Position numbers and translations under genes: made by a program
Notes under the pieces: generated by a model
What the model was told of the DNA's origin: nothing
The model's input: the letters and a program-made list of their open reading frames with translations, nothing else
Database searches by the model: none
Shown: positions 1 to 8,281 of the stretch, piece after piece
How the letters are laid out: every line of letters begins with the position of its first letter
Position numbering within the stretch: position 1 is the first letter of the stretch
Source: Falsiruegeria mediterranea M17
GTDB taxonomy: Bacteria; Pseudomonadota; Alphaproteobacteria; Rhodobacterales; Rhodobacteraceae
NCBI RefSeq assembly: GCF_900302455.1
Contig: NZ_ONZG01000011.1
Coordinates: 62,001-126,000, forward strand
Length of the DNA: 64,000 nt
Direction: 5' to 3'

Positions 1-1076
1 TCTACATGTCGCCCTGGCTGCATCATTCGGGCGGTACCACCTGCGAGCCCACCGACCTGCCGGTGAATAAGCGCCATCTGGACATGGTCTATGCCCACCT
101 GAAATGGAGCGACAAGCCCTTCATGGGTTCGGTCACGGCCCCGGAACGGGCCGAAGACAGCATCGAAATGGCCCGCCTTGCATTTGGGGCGGATTTTGTT
201 GACCAAAACTGCGTGATCATGGCCAACATCAACATGAACTCGCCGCTGGTTTTTGACTATGCCATGTCCGGGGCCATCCGCACCTATGCCGCCGCCAACC
301 AATGTCCCGTCATCGTCCCCTTTGTCCTGGGTGGCGCGACCGCTCCGGTGTCAATGATCGCCGCCGTCACCCAAGCCTATTCCGAGGTTCTGGTGGGATG
401 TGCGTTGGCACAATTGGTCCGCCCCGGCGCACCAGTGGTCTTTGGCAACTTCGTGACCACAGTAGATCTCAAATCCGGCTCGCCCTCGTTCGGCACACCG
501 GAATCCGCTCTCGCCTCTTACGTCGCCGGGCAACTGGCGCGCCGGGTCGGACTACCCATCCGCTGCTCGGGGGCCTTCACCAGTTCCAAGGTGCCGGACG
601 GACAGGCCATGATGGAAAGCGTCACCGCCCTGCACGCTGCTGTCCTGAGCGGGGCCAACTTTGTGCTGCAATCGGCGGGTTGGTTGGAGGGCGCACTGAC
701 CATGTCCTATGAGAAACTGGCCATGGACGCGGATTATTTGGGCGCCATGCATAGGTTCCTGGGCGGCCTGTCACTGGACGACGAAGCCTTTGCCATGGAC
801 GCCTTTGCCGAGGTCGGCCCCGGCGGTCACTTCTTCGGCTGTGGCCACACCATGCGCAACTATGAAACCGCGTTCTATGACGCCGAGCTGTCCGACACCC
901 AATCGTTCGAAACGTGGTCAGAACGGGGCAGCGCAGATTCGGTGCGGCGCGCCAATCGAAAGTGGAAAGAAGACCTGCAGCGGTACGAAGCCCCTCCGCT
1001 AGATGCAGCCATTGACGAAAGCCTGAGGGACTTCATGGATTGTAAAAAAGCCACCCTACCGGACCTTTGGCACTAG
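1..1076 (+). CDS. MttB-family (trimethylamine methyltransferase-like) protein, C-terminal part
   Basis: The gene is cut by the left window edge; the frame is open from base 3 and ends at TAG 1074-1076, giving the last 357 or so residues. The sequence is typical of the MttB superfamily (a TIM barrel that moves methyl groups from quaternary or tertiary amines to a corrinoid protein), with conserved stretches such as LHHSGGTTCEPTD and AEVGPGGHFFGCGHTMRN. There is no in-frame amber codon in the visible part, so it looks like a non-pyrrolysine homologue. In alphaproteobacteria such proteins are often linked to glycine betaine, proline betaine or carnitine demethylation. The true substrate cannot be read from this fragment, and the corrinoid protein or reductase partners are not in view. 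Confidence 0.85.
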   Translation, partial: YMSPWLHHSGGTTCEPTDLPVNKRHLDMVYAHLKWSDKPFMGSVTAPERAEDSIEMARLAFGADFVDQNCVIMANINMNSPLVFDYAMSGAIRTYAAANQCPVIVPFVLGGATAPVSMIAAVTQAYSEVLVGCALAQLVRPGAPVVFGNFVTTVDLKSGSPSFGTPESALASYVAGQLARRVGLPIRCSGAFTSSKVPDGQAMMESVTALHAAVLSGANFVLQSAGWLEGALTMSYEKLAMDADYLGAMHRFLGGLSLDDEAFAMDAFAEVGPGGHFFGCGHTMRNYETAFYDAELSDTQSFETWSERGSADSVRRANRKWKEDLQRYEAPPLDAAIDESLRDFMDCKKATLPDLWH

Positions 1077-1091
1077 GTCGTATGGCGCACC

Positions 1092-1532
1092 TTACTCAAC
1101 CGTGATGGAGATCACGTCGGACACTACCGGCGTGGAATGGGGCACATGTCCATAGTCACCCAACACCAATTGCAGCGTATGTTGTCCCGGCGACAGGTCG
1201 AGGGTCACTTCGGTTTGGCCGCCGCCGAAGTGCAGATGGTTGTCGTCTGCCGGAATACCGTTTGACAATTCATCTGCACCATCCTCGCCCTCACCCAATG
1301 GCGGGCGGTCGATGAGCAGGTGGTGATGGCCCGTGTTTTCCTTCTCTGTACCCGAAGGTGCCACGCCCATACCGCTGAGGCCAAAGACAACCGTCACGGG
1401 CGAGGAAACGGTGTCCCCATCGGTTAAGTTGGCAAAGTAGACACGTGCGTCGGGGCTGGACGGCGTTTCCCCGCCAGCCCAAGCAGGCGCAGCGAGCAAG
1501 GTCAGTGCCAGAACGGCAGCAAGGTGTTTCAT
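1092..1532 (-). CDS. DUF4399 domain-containing exported protein
   Basis: A protein of 146 aa with a clear Sec signal peptide (MKHLAAVLALTLLAAPAWA, cleavage after AWA near residue 19). The mature part has the features I associate with DUF4399: a VYFANLTDGDTV start, a VVFGLSGMGVAPSG segment, GHHHLLID, and a final beta-rich part with HLHFGGGQTEV and GQHTLQLVLGDYGH. The many His and Asp residues suggest metal or ligand binding in the periplasm, but this is inference. It is convergent with the MttB gene, 15 bases away, and stands alone. The function is unknown. Confidence 0.75.
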   Translation of the reverse strand: MKHLAAVLALTLLAAPAWAGGETPSSPDARVYFANLTDGDTVSSPVTVVFGLSGMGVAPSGTEKENTGHHHLLIDRPPLGEGEDGADELSNGIPADDNHLHFGGGQTEVTLDLSPGQHTLQLVLGDYGHVPHSTPVVSDVISITVE

Positions 1533-1629
1533 CTATCTCTCTCCTCCAAAATGTCTTTCGACATGTACGAACGATAGCACAGCGGGCCTGGTTTTCGAAT
1601 TTGGCCGTGTCAATCGCCGCTGCCCCGTT

Positions 1630-1962
1630 TCATTCCAAGGCGTGTTTTTTGCCATGTGGCGTGGAAACACATTTCACCCAGGTGCGATCCTCGCGCAGTA
1701 GGAACTTCTCCCGTTGCGCAAATTCACAGTTCTCCTGACCCAAAGGATCCGCCGCCAAGCGCAATCGATAAGCCTCGTACTCGGCCAGGTTGGGGATGTT
1801 GTAGACCCCGTAAGCCAAGGTGGATGACCCCTCGTGCGGAGCGAAATAGCCAATCAGATCTGCGCCGCATCTGGGAATGGCCTGCCCCCAGTTGCGTGCA
1901 TATTCAGCGAACTGCTCGGTCTTTGTCGGGTCGATGTGGTAGCGAATGAAACATGTCAGCAT
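1630..1962 (-). CDS. NIPSNAP family protein
   Basis: A 110-aa protein resembling the NIPSNAP family (dimeric alpha+beta barrel): it begins MLTCFIRYHIDPTKTEQFAEYARNW and contains the GSSTLAYGVYNIPNLAEYEAYR segment typical of these ferredoxin-like folds. The start at 1962 is chosen because AGGAG lies 7 bases upstream; the open frame continues upstream to 2058 but would run into the divergent regulator. The gene is divergent from an ArsR-type regulator, which is its likely controller. The molecular function of bacterial NIPSNAP proteins is poorly known. Confidence 0.75.
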   Translation of the reverse strand: MLTCFIRYHIDPTKTEQFAEYARNWGQAIPRCGADLIGYFAPHEGSSTLAYGVYNIPNLAEYEAYRLRLAADPLGQENCEFAQREKFLLREDRTWVKCVSTPHGKKHALE

Positions 1963-1979
1963 GTGGATCTCCTGTGTCA

Positions 1980-2017
1980 GTAGCGTTGGTCTAATCACTT
2001 TCGCTACGCCAATGCTT
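1980..2017. promoter_or_regulatory. Candidate operator between NIPSNAP and ArsR genes
   Basis: The 71-base divergent gap holds a perfect inverted repeat GTAGCG (1980-1985) / CGCTAC (2002-2007), and an overlapping imperfect pair TAGCGTTGG (1981-1989) / CCAATGCTT (2009-2017). Position between a winged-helix regulator and its neighbour suggests an autoregulatory ArsR site. No binding consensus is known to me for this subgroup, so this rests on symmetry and position. Confidence 0.4.
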
Positions 2018-2033
2018 CGACTATGATCGAAGG

Positions 2034-2714
2034 ATGAAAAATGGACCGGATATCGCACGCGTGGCCGCCTTGATCGGCGATCCGGCGCGCGCCAACATTC
2101 TGACAGCCCTGATGGCTGGCAAGGCGCTCACCGCGACCGAGCTCGCGTCCGAAGCCGGTGTCACGGCGCAAACTGCCAGCTCGCACCTCAAACGGCTTTT
2201 GGATGGCGGTCTGTTGCGCTTGCGCGGACAAGGACGCCATCGGTACTATTCGCTCTCGGGACCCGACGTCGCCGCTACGTTGGAAAGCCTGATGGGGTTG
2301 GCTGCGGGTCATGGGCACTTGCGAACACGGACCGGCCCCAAGGATGCCAAATTGCGTGAGGCCCGCGTGTGCTACAATCATCTGGCCGGAACACGAGGGG
2401 TGCAGATGTACCGCTCTATGATTCAGCGCGAGCTACTGAGCGAAGCCGGTGACCATGTGACATTGACCGACCGCGGTCACGGCTTCATCTCCAGCTTTGG
2501 TATCGATCTATCAGCCCCCACCCGCAGCAAGGCGCCGCTGTGTCTTGGCTGTCTGGACTGGAGCGCACGGGAAACCCATCTTGCAGGCCGGCTGGGGCGT
2601 GCGATGTTTGCGCATATGGAAGACCGGGATTGGATCACCCGCGGGATTGGCTCTCGGCACGTGCAATTTTCTGCGTTGGGTCAGGAAATGTTCGAGCAAT
2701 GGTTTCCTGTTTGA
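2034..2714 (+). CDS. ArsR family winged-helix transcriptional regulator
   Basis: A protein of 226 aa. Residues about 5-80 form a winged HTH of the ArsR type (IGDPARANILTALM, LASEAGVTAQTASSHLKRLL, GRHRYYSLS wing). The C-terminal half carries a conserved block CLGCLDWSARETHLAGRLG, found in a longer ArsR subgroup often annotated as helix-turn-helix transcriptional regulators; the closely spaced cysteines could bind a metal or sense redox state, but no classical arsenic motif is seen. It is divergent from the NIPSNAP gene and probably represses it and itself through the inverted repeats in the short gap. Confidence 0.85.
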   Translation: MKNGPDIARVAALIGDPARANILTALMAGKALTATELASEAGVTAQTASSHLKRLLDGGLLRLRGQGRHRYYSLSGPDVAATLESLMGLAAGHGHLRTRTGPKDAKLREARVCYNHLAGTRGVQMYRSMIQRELLSEAGDHVTLTDRGHGFISSFGIDLSAPTRSKAPLCLGCLDWSARETHLAGRLGRAMFAHMEDRDWITRGIGSRHVQFSALGQEMFEQWFPV

Positions 2715-2743
2715 GCAGAATTTCCCTGTACGCAAAACAAACA

Positions 2744-2800
2744 CTCCCGCCCGTCGTCAAGGTTCCTCAGCGGAGCCTCTCCTCCCGTTGGGCCCGGCAG
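2744..2800 (+). repeat. Interspersed repeat, copy 1 of 3
   Basis: The 268-base gap between the ArsR and LysR genes contains CTCCCGCCC (2744-2752), a 7-bp stem hairpin (arms 2760-2766 and 2772-2778), and GTTGGGCCCGGC (2787-2798). The same order of blocks recurs at 19700-19755 (plus strand) and at 55302-55357 (minus strand), with different stem sequences in between. This is the pattern of a structured intergenic repeat. I recall similar GC-rich elements in other Rhodobacteraceae genomes but could not search. Confidence 0.6.
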
Positions 2801-2982
2801 CACGTAAGACCGCAGGTCACGCAGACGGTGATGAAACACTGTTGGAAACGATTGTTTCTTCGTTTCCATGTCGCAAACGATCCGCGACAAAACCCTGATA
2901 TTATCCCACCTCTGCCCCGTTCTCGCCCAGATTGACCAGCATAACCAATCCTCGAAACGCTGAATAAGCTGAGGAACCGAGC

Positions 2983-3888
2983 ATGGATCGACTGACCGAA
3001 ATGGAAGCCTTTGCCAATGTGGTGGACCAAGGTGGCTTTACTGATGCCGCCAAGAAAATGGGCATCTCAAAATCGGCCGTCTCCAAGCACGTCTCTAGCC
3101 TGGAGGCCCGCTTGGGAGCGCGCCTTTTGAACCGCACCACGCGCCGTGTCAGCCCGACCGAGATCGGTCTGGCCTATTACGACCGAGCCCGCCGTGTTCT
3201 GAACGATGCTGGCGAAGCGGATGCGCTTGTCACCTCGATGCAATCTGCGCCCTCGGGCCTGTTGCGGATCAGCGTGGCCACCGACTTCGGCGTCAATCAC
3301 CTGTCACCCGTCCTGTCGGACTTCTTGTCGGATTTCCCCGACATCACGGTGAACATGGTGCTCAACAACCGCTACGTCGAGCTGATTTCCGAAGGTTTCG
3401 ACATGGCTTTGCGCATTGGCGAGCTTGAAGACAGCACCCTGCGTGCCCGCAAATTGACCGAGACCACCAAACGCATGATCGCGAGCCCCGAATACTTCGA
3501 AAAATACGGCCGCCCGCAAAAGATCGACGATTTGAACGAACACAAGCTGCTGCATTATTCCAACCAGTCCAGTGGCAACGTCTGGAAACTGACTGCCCCT
3601 TCGGGTGAAAAACGTCAGGTGCGCACCGCCGGCTGGCTGAGCGTCAATGACGGGCAGTCGCTGCTCAACGCGGCAATCTCGGGTCTGGGAATCGCCTATC
3701 TGCCCAGCTACCTCTATGCTGATGCGCTGGAACAGGGCCTGGTCGAGGATGCCATGCCGTCCCTACCGGACGAGACCCAAGGCATCTATGCTGTCTACCC
3801 GCCTGGACGTTTCACTCAGCCCAAAGTCCGCGCTTTCATTGATTTCCTAGTCCACGCCTTTTCCGAAAAGGGCCCAATGGACTGGTAA
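2983..3888 (+). CDS. LysR family transcriptional regulator
   Basis: A protein of 301 aa. The N-terminal 60 residues form the LysR HTH (MEAFANVVDQGGFTDAAKKM, SKSAVSKHVSSLEARLGARL). The rest is the periplasmic-binding-like effector domain (LLRISVATDFGVNHLSPVLSDFL, ELISEGFDMALRIGEL, LGIAYLPSYLYADAL). It fits the AaeR/DsdC-like subgroup with the RTTRR segment after the HTH. GAGGAA sits about 8 bases before the ATG. It has no obvious divergent partner; downstream is a convergent flavoprotein. The target genes are unknown. Confidence 0.9.
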   Translation: MDRLTEMEAFANVVDQGGFTDAAKKMGISKSAVSKHVSSLEARLGARLLNRTTRRVSPTEIGLAYYDRARRVLNDAGEADALVTSMQSAPSGLLRISVATDFGVNHLSPVLSDFLSDFPDITVNMVLNNRYVELISEGFDMALRIGELEDSTLRARKLTETTKRMIASPEYFEKYGRPQKIDDLNEHKLLHYSNQSSGNVWKLTAPSGEKRQVRTAGWLSVNDGQSLLNAAISGLGIAYLPSYLYADALEQGLVEDAMPSLPDETQGIYAVYPPGRFTQPKVRAFIDFLVHAFSEKGPMDW

Positions 3889-3922
3889 CCCCAATCTTGC
3901 TTCCCTTGGCAGACCAACTGAA

Positions 3923-3952
3923 CCCCGTGCACCTCTGGTGTACGGGGCTTTT
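3923..3952 (+). terminator. Rho-independent terminator after LysR gene
   Basis: A 10-bp stem (3923-3932 with 3938-3947, one G-T pair) with a 5-base loop is followed by CTTTTCC. It lies 34 bases after the LysR stop codon and just before the convergent flavoprotein stop at 3965. Confidence 0.75.
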
Positions 3953-3964
3953 CCTTGATTACTC

Positions 3965-4630
3965 TCAGTACAACGTCTCTTGATAGCGCTGTTCGGTGTA
4001 GGATTGATCCGTTGACGCAACCTCCAATTCCGAGTGGTCCCGCACCATTTCATAGAGCGTTGCGACAGGTCGCTCTGCAGGCCAAGCGTCCGGCTTCCAC
4101 AACCCCGAGCGCAGCGGTGCCTTGCCACAGTGCAGGAAGATCTCGTCAGCTTTGACGCGAAGAACCGTCTTGGGGCTTCGACCCTTCACCTGAAACTGAT
4201 CACACAACTCGAGATCTTCATGAATTTCTGCCGTGCCATTCACACGCAGCGTCTCGGACACCGATGGGATCATGAACAGCAGTGCCACTTTGGGATGAGC
4301 AAGGATGTTCATGAGGCCATCGATACGGTTGTTGCCAGGGCGATCCGGGATCAGAAGCGTTTTGTCCGTCTCGACTTGGACAAATCCAGCCGGGTCACCC
4401 TTTGGCGAGACGTCAAGATTCGTCCCATCCGAGGTCGCCAAGATCAGGAACGAAGCATGCTCCAGGAACGTGCGGCAATGGTGGTCGAAATGTGAGATGA
4501 CCTTTGCCGCAGCGTGCGGGGATGCATCACCATAAAGTTCTCTGAGCCGTTGAGGGGTCAAAATCCTGCTCCGTTTTGAGTTCCATAAACATCCGGTTGC
4601 CGACGAAACCGCCCCAACCCTATCAATCAT
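3965..4630 (-). CDS. Pyridoxamine 5'-phosphate oxidase-family FMN flavoprotein (MSMEG_1061-like)
   Basis: A split-barrel flavin protein: segments FLILATSDGTNLDVSPKGDPAGFV, LLIPDRPGNNRIDGLMNILAHPKVALLFMIP and ETLRVNGTAEI are the FMN-binding signature of the PPOX family, and the C-terminal part (DEIFLHCGKAPLRSGLW) matches the MSMEG_1061-type subgroup. The start is uncertain: ATG at 4630 gives 221 aa with a weak ribosome site, while TTG at 4561 (reading LTPQRLRELYG) fits the usual family N-terminus better. It is the last gene of a five-gene minus-strand run. The physiological substrate is unknown. Confidence 0.8.
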   Translation of the reverse strand: MIDRVGAVSSATGCLWNSKRSRILTPQRLRELYGDASPHAAAKVISHFDHHCRTFLEHASFLILATSDGTNLDVSPKGDPAGFVQVETDKTLLIPDRPGNNRIDGLMNILAHPKVALLFMIPSVSETLRVNGTAEIHEDLELCDQFQVKGRSPKTVLRVKADEIFLHCGKAPLRSGLWKPDAWPAERPVATLYEMVRDHSELEVASTDQSYTEQRYQETLY

Positions 4631-4651
4631 GCCAACTAGAAATTTTTGGCT

Positions 4652-5560
4652 TTACCGCGCTGGCAGTACAACAGCTTCGACGCGGCGGTTGGCCTCGCGG
4701 CCCTGGGGCGTTGCGTTCGAAGCGACAGGGGCCAAGTATCCGGCGCCTGCGGTTTCCAATTGATCCGGGGTCACTCCAAATTCTTCAACCAGCCGGGCCT
4801 TGACCGCCTCGGCCCGACGTTGCCCCAAAGAGATATTGCTTTCCAGCACCCCGATGTTGTCCGTATGCCCAACCAGAGCCACGCGGCGCGTGGCTTCCTG
4901 GTTCAGCCATTCGGCCAAGGCCGAAAGCGAGTCGAATGGGCCTGTCCCCAGAGCATCTGCGCCAGTTTCAAACTCCAAATCACCCAGAACCACATGTCCA
5001 GCCACATCAAGCCCACTTACAGATCCTGATGCCTCGACTGATACAGGTTCACCTTCTGGGGCGACCTCCATTGGAGCAGCGTTCGGTGGTGTGACTGTGA
5101 TGATCTGCACGTAGGCATCCGGCGGATTGCGACTGACCAACAGGCTGAGTACATCGTCGCCACGGATGGCAGACAAAAACCGGTAGTCGCGGATCGACAC
5201 GTACATGTCCGGCGATGGCACCACTTCGGTCCCGAACCGGAAATCGAAACCGCCGCAAGTCTCGCCAGGGCAATCCAACAGCACGTCATAGCCTTGCGCC
5301 TCGATTTGGTCCCGCAAGGAGGCAAACACCTGCAGGGTCGTCTTGGATCCAACCGAGATACGCCAGGTCTGTTTGACGACCCTGCCCTGCACCTCGCGTG
5401 TGGGCACCCTTGATCCATCCCAAATCGCAATCGGCAGGTCATAGCTGTCCAACGGGTTGACCCTGTTGGTCAACTGCCGGGCCTCGGATGGCAAAGCCAG
5501 CTCCTGCGCCGCGGCAGGCACAGCCGCAAGTGCGGCGCAGAAGGCAAGCGTTCTGATCAT
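4652..5560 (-). CDS. OmpA family outer-membrane protein
   Basis: A protein of 302 aa with a signal peptide (MIRTLAFCAALAAVPAAAQ) and a C-terminal OmpA domain from about residue 190: LEFETGADAL, ALVGHTDNIGVLESNISLGQ, GAGYLAPVASN and NRRVE, carrying the Asp and Arg that bind diaminopimelate of peptidoglycan. The N-terminal part (residues 25-180) has a pair of cysteines (DCPGETCGG) and no TonB-like or beta-barrel strands that I recognise. The start codon overlaps the stop of the AhpD-like gene by 4 bases (ATGA), so they are translationally coupled. Confidence 0.88.
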   Translation of the reverse strand: MIRTLAFCAALAAVPAAAQELALPSEARQLTNRVNPLDSYDLPIAIWDGSRVPTREVQGRVVKQTWRISVGSKTTLQVFASLRDQIEAQGYDVLLDCPGETCGGFDFRFGTEVVPSPDMYVSIRDYRFLSAIRGDDVLSLLVSRNPPDAYVQIITVTPPNAAPMEVAPEGEPVSVEASGSVSGLDVAGHVVLGDLEFETGADALGTGPFDSLSALAEWLNQEATRRVALVGHTDNIGVLESNISLGQRRAEAVKARLVEEFGVTPDQLETAGAGYLAPVASNATPQGREANRRVEAVVLPAR

Positions 5561-6129
5561 CGGAACTGGCTGTGATACTCGTCGTTGGGCACCATGGCGG
5601 TTGCGCTGGCCACGCGGTTGGACATGTTGAAGAAGCCGATTACGTTGGCCAGGTCCCAGATGTCGCGATCGCTCAATCCCACGTCTCGCAGGGTTTGGCG
5701 GTCAGCCTCTTCCACGGTGGCGCTCTCCTTGGTGACCTTCTCTGCAAAATCCAACATCGCGCGTTGGCGCGCATCCAAGGGTGCGACGCGATAGTTCATC
5801 ACCAACATCTCACCCAGTTTGGGATCGCCCGACAATTGCCGCACAGCCGCACCATGCGCCACCAAGCAATAGAAGCACTTGTTGATCGACGAGACCACGA
5901 CGGCGACCATCTCGCGCTCCAGCTTGCTCAGCCCGCTGGGGGCCAGCATCAGGTCGTTGTACATGTTCGTAAACGCGTTCAGCTTGTCGATGTCAAAAGC
6001 GTTGGCCTTGAGCACGTTGGGCACCATGCCCAGCTTTTCGACGCAGATATCGAAGTAGCGCTGCGTCTCTTCAGGCAGCGGATCGACCATGGGCAGGTCC
6101 AAGGCGGTGGGTTGGGTTTCGTTGGTCAC
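5557..6129 (-). CDS. AhpD-like peroxidase-related protein (carboxymuconolactone decarboxylase family)
   Basis: A protein of 190 aa of the alkylhydroperoxidase/CMD family. The redox motif is present as CFYCLVAHG (C-X2-C followed by H), inside the conserved frame AVVVSSINKCFYCLVAHGAAVRQ, and the C-terminal LSDRDIWDLANVIGFFNMSNRVA is typical of the peroxidase-related (YciW/TIGR01926-like) subgroup. It probably reduces peroxides using the cysteine pair. It overlaps the OmpA gene by 4 bases and follows the acetyltransferase gene by 15 bases. Confidence 0.85.
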   Translation of the reverse strand: MTNETQPTALDLPMVDPLPEETQRYFDICVEKLGMVPNVLKANAFDIDKLNAFTNMYNDLMLAPSGLSKLEREMVAVVVSSINKCFYCLVAHGAAVRQLSGDPKLGEMLVMNYRVAPLDARQRAMLDFAEKVTKESATVEEADRQTLRDVGLSDRDIWDLANVIGFFNMSNRVASATAMVPNDEYHSQFR

Positions 6130-6144
6130 GTCTGTCTCTCTCCC

Positions 6145-6855
6145 CTAGACAAGATGGCGGTAATGATACTTACTGACCGGCTGCATTCCCAGCGAGCGGT
6201 AAAGCGCGTTGGCGCCTTCGTTCGCATCGGTGCACATCACACTCAAAGTGTCGGCACCGTTTTCCAATGCCCAAAACGCCGCGCCGCGCATGGCCCATTT
6301 TCCCAAGCCCTGCTTGCGCTGGAACGGGACGACTTCGACGGCGTGAACCATGGCAACGCCGTCATGAATGGCGGCATAGGCGGCCCCACCGGGTTTGTCA
6401 TTGAAACGCATCAGGATGCCGGTCTTGGGCCCTGTGGCACGATCCATCACAGCCAGCCGTGCAGGACCAATGCCACCTTCGGCCCAGATCTCGCGCATGA
6501 TCGCCAATGGCCCCCAGATGGTAAATACGGTGACACGCGGGATAGCCAGATCAGTCAGCTGCGCCACCGGACAGGCATATATCGTGACCGCATCGACAAC
6601 CTGATACCCGCGCGCATCCAATTGTGCGTCCAATGCCTCATCACCGGGGCGGATCATGAATATCTGTTTTTGCCCCAAATCGCGCATTGCGGCCTCGACT
6701 GATTCAATCTCAGCTTCGGTCACGGGAATATCTGCCGTGGCTGCAGACACGCGGCTGCCACCGCCCTGCCCCTCTCGCAAGACAAAAGGACCAACGGCAT
6801 GCCGTGCTGCAGCGGGCCAGGTCTGGTCGATGACATCAAACCAGTTCGTGGTCAT
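6145..6855 (-). CDS. GNAT family N-acetyltransferase
   Basis: A 236-aa acetyltransferase. The acetyl-CoA loop is seen as VVPFQRKQGLGKWAMRGAAFWALENGADTLSVM near residues 170-200, followed by the family ending ANEGANALYRSLGMQPVSKYHYR. The N-terminal half is a divergent GNAT-like region. The substrate is unknown. Its start overlaps the stop of the CinA-like gene by 4 bases (ATGA). Confidence 0.85.
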   Translation of the reverse strand: MTTNWFDVIDQTWPAAARHAVGPFVLREGQGGGSRVSAATADIPVTEAEIESVEAAMRDLGQKQIFMIRPGDEALDAQLDARGYQVVDAVTIYACPVAQLTDLAIPRVTVFTIWGPLAIMREIWAEGGIGPARLAVMDRATGPKTGILMRFNDKPGGAAYAAIHDGVAMVHAVEVVPFQRKQGLGKWAMRGAAFWALENGADTLSVMCTDANEGANALYRSLGMQPVSKYHYRHLV

Positions 6856-7574
6856 AGCTCCAACTCCCGCGCCAGACGGGTGACGGCGGCGTCGATACGC
6901 GCCCCGTCAGTGCCCCGCACCACCACATTGGCGCCAAACACGCCGTCCTTTTGAAACGGGTAACAGCCAATCGACAGATCCGCGAAATCCTCGGCCAACG
7001 TCGAAAGGGTCGAGGCGATGTCACCTTCGCCGCGATTGACTCGCAGGGTTTGCGACAGAAGCGGCGCACCACCGGTCAATGTGGGCAGGACGCTGGCGAC
7101 CATGGCGCGGAACACGCTGGGGACGCCGGCCATTACATGGACGTTCTCCAGCGTAAATCCGGGTGCGGTCGAGACCGGATTTTCGATCAGAATGGCGTCG
7201 TCCGGGATGCGCGCCATGCGCAGGCGGGCCTCGTTCAGCTCCAGCCCTGTTGCCTCATAATGCGCCTCAAGCAGGGCGCGGGCGTCAGGGCGTACGTCGA
7301 TGTGCTTGCCAAAGGCGCGCGCGATGCAGTCGGCGGTGATATCGTCGTGCGTGGGACCGATGCCACCGCTGGTGAACACATGGTCATTGGCCGCCGAAAG
7401 TGCTTTGACCGCCTGCTCAATGGCTGTTTCATCGTCACTGACGATCCGCACCTCAGACAGGTCGATGCCGTGTTTCGTCAGCTCCCCTGCTAGGTGAAAC
7501 ATGTTGGCATCACGGGTCCGCCCCGAAAGGATCTCATCCCCGATGACAAGCATGGCAGCCTTTGGGTTCGACAT
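6852..7574 (-). CDS. CinA-like molybdopterin-binding domain protein
   Basis: A protein of 240 aa, being a stand-alone MoCF/MoaB-like domain as found at the N-terminus of CinA: AMLVIGDEILSGRTRDANMFHLA, TSGGIGPTHDDITADCIA and the ENPVSTAPGF segment. The C-terminal nicotinamide-nucleotide amidase domain of full CinA is absent. The start at 7574 is supported by AGGAGG 6 bases upstream; ten extra in-frame upstream residues are not favoured. It leads the minus-strand run of CinA-like, GNAT, AhpD-like, OmpA and PPOX genes. A role in pyridine nucleotide repair (ADP-ribose or NMN metabolism) is possible but not shown. Confidence 0.88.
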   Translation of the reverse strand: MSNPKAAMLVIGDEILSGRTRDANMFHLAGELTKHGIDLSEVRIVSDDETAIEQAVKALSAANDHVFTSGGIGPTHDDITADCIARAFGKHIDVRPDARALLEAHYEATGLELNEARLRMARIPDDAILIENPVSTAPGFTLENVHVMAGVPSVFRAMVASVLPTLTGGAPLLSQTLRVNRGEGDIASTLSTLAEDFADLSIGCYPFQKDGVFGANVVVRGTDGARIDAAVTRLARELEL

Positions 7575-7643
7575 GGGTCGGCCTCCTGTGAAACGCGCTT
7601 GCAAGATATCTGTCCTGCCCTGCCCCGCAAGGGCAGAAAGCGT

Positions 7644-8183
7644 CTAAGGCGCAGGTGTCGCAGATATCCGGTCAAAAAGCGCCATGTCATCCAGGCTGCG
7701 GGCCAGGATCATCGCGCCCTCAAGCTGTGCGATCAAAGCGCCCGCCTTGACGCGCGCGTTGCCCGCTTCGAGGCCTTTGGCGACATAAACATTGCTCAGC
7801 CAGTCCATATTGCGTTCGAAAAACGAGCGGGTTTTAGCGGCGACCGGAGCAGGGAGATCACTGATTTCTGCGCCGAACATACCGCACAGACACATCAGCC
7901 CGTCGTCCAGCAGCGCACTGCGATAGGCCGCCACGTAGCGTTGGATCATTTCGTCCGGAGCCGCTTCCACCGGCTCTCCTAAAGCAGCTAGGAAATTCTC
8001 TGTGTAGCGGTCGGCAATCGCGGCCCCAAGCGCCTCTTTGTTGGCAAAGTGGTAGTGCACGCTTGCAGCCTTGATCCCGATCTCACCCGCGATGTCGCGG
8101 AAGCTGAACGAGTTGTAACCGCCCTGCCGCGCCATGCGCTCGGCAATGTCCAGAATGCGGGTAACAGTATCGGGTTGTGCCAT
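7644..8183 (-). CDS. TetR/AcrR family transcriptional regulator
   Basis: A protein of 179 aa with a TetR HTH in the first 50 residues (ILDIAERMARQGGYNSFSFR, DIAGEIGIKAASVHYHFANK). The C-terminal ligand domain holds DDGLMCLCGMFGAEI and a TetR_C-like ending. It is divergent from a short-chain dehydrogenase, and the gap holds two identical 19-bp symmetrical sites, so it probably represses both genes. The inducer is unknown; the closely spaced CLC cysteines might make it thiol-reactive, which is conjecture. Confidence 0.9.
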   Translation of the reverse strand: MAQPDTVTRILDIAERMARQGGYNSFSFRDIAGEIGIKAASVHYHFANKEALGAAIADRYTENFLAALGEPVEAAPDEMIQRYVAAYRSALLDDGLMCLCGMFGAEISDLPAPVAAKTRSFFERNMDWLSNVYVAKGLEAGNARVKAGALIAQLEGAMILARSLDDMALFDRISATPAP

Positions 8184-8201
8184 GTGGTTTCACCAAATTT
8201 T

Positions 8202-8220
8202 CTACCTATCAGTAGATAGG
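8202..8220. promoter_or_regulatory. TetR operator O1
   Basis: CTACCTATCAGTAGATAGG: perfect inverted arms CCTATC and GATAGG around AGTA. An identical copy lies 51 bases further on. It is 19 bases upstream of the TetR start codon. Confidence 0.75.
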
Positions 8221-8252
8221 GGTTGAAATTGGAAACGCAATCTACAATCTAC

Positions 8253-8271
8253 CTACCTATCAGTAGATAGG
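8253..8271. promoter_or_regulatory. TetR operator O2
   Basis: A second exact copy of the 19-bp site CTACCTATCAGTAGATAGG, ending 10 bases before the dehydrogenase start codon. The 51-bp centre-to-centre distance is close to five helical turns, so two repressor dimers would sit on the same face of the DNA. Confidence 0.75.
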
Positions 8272-8281
8272 GAATCACTTC

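Noticed and set aside
1-1076. Pyrrolysine (in-frame TAG) in the MttB-like gene
   Set aside because: No amber codon before the final stop in the visible part. The missing N-terminal part could not be checked.
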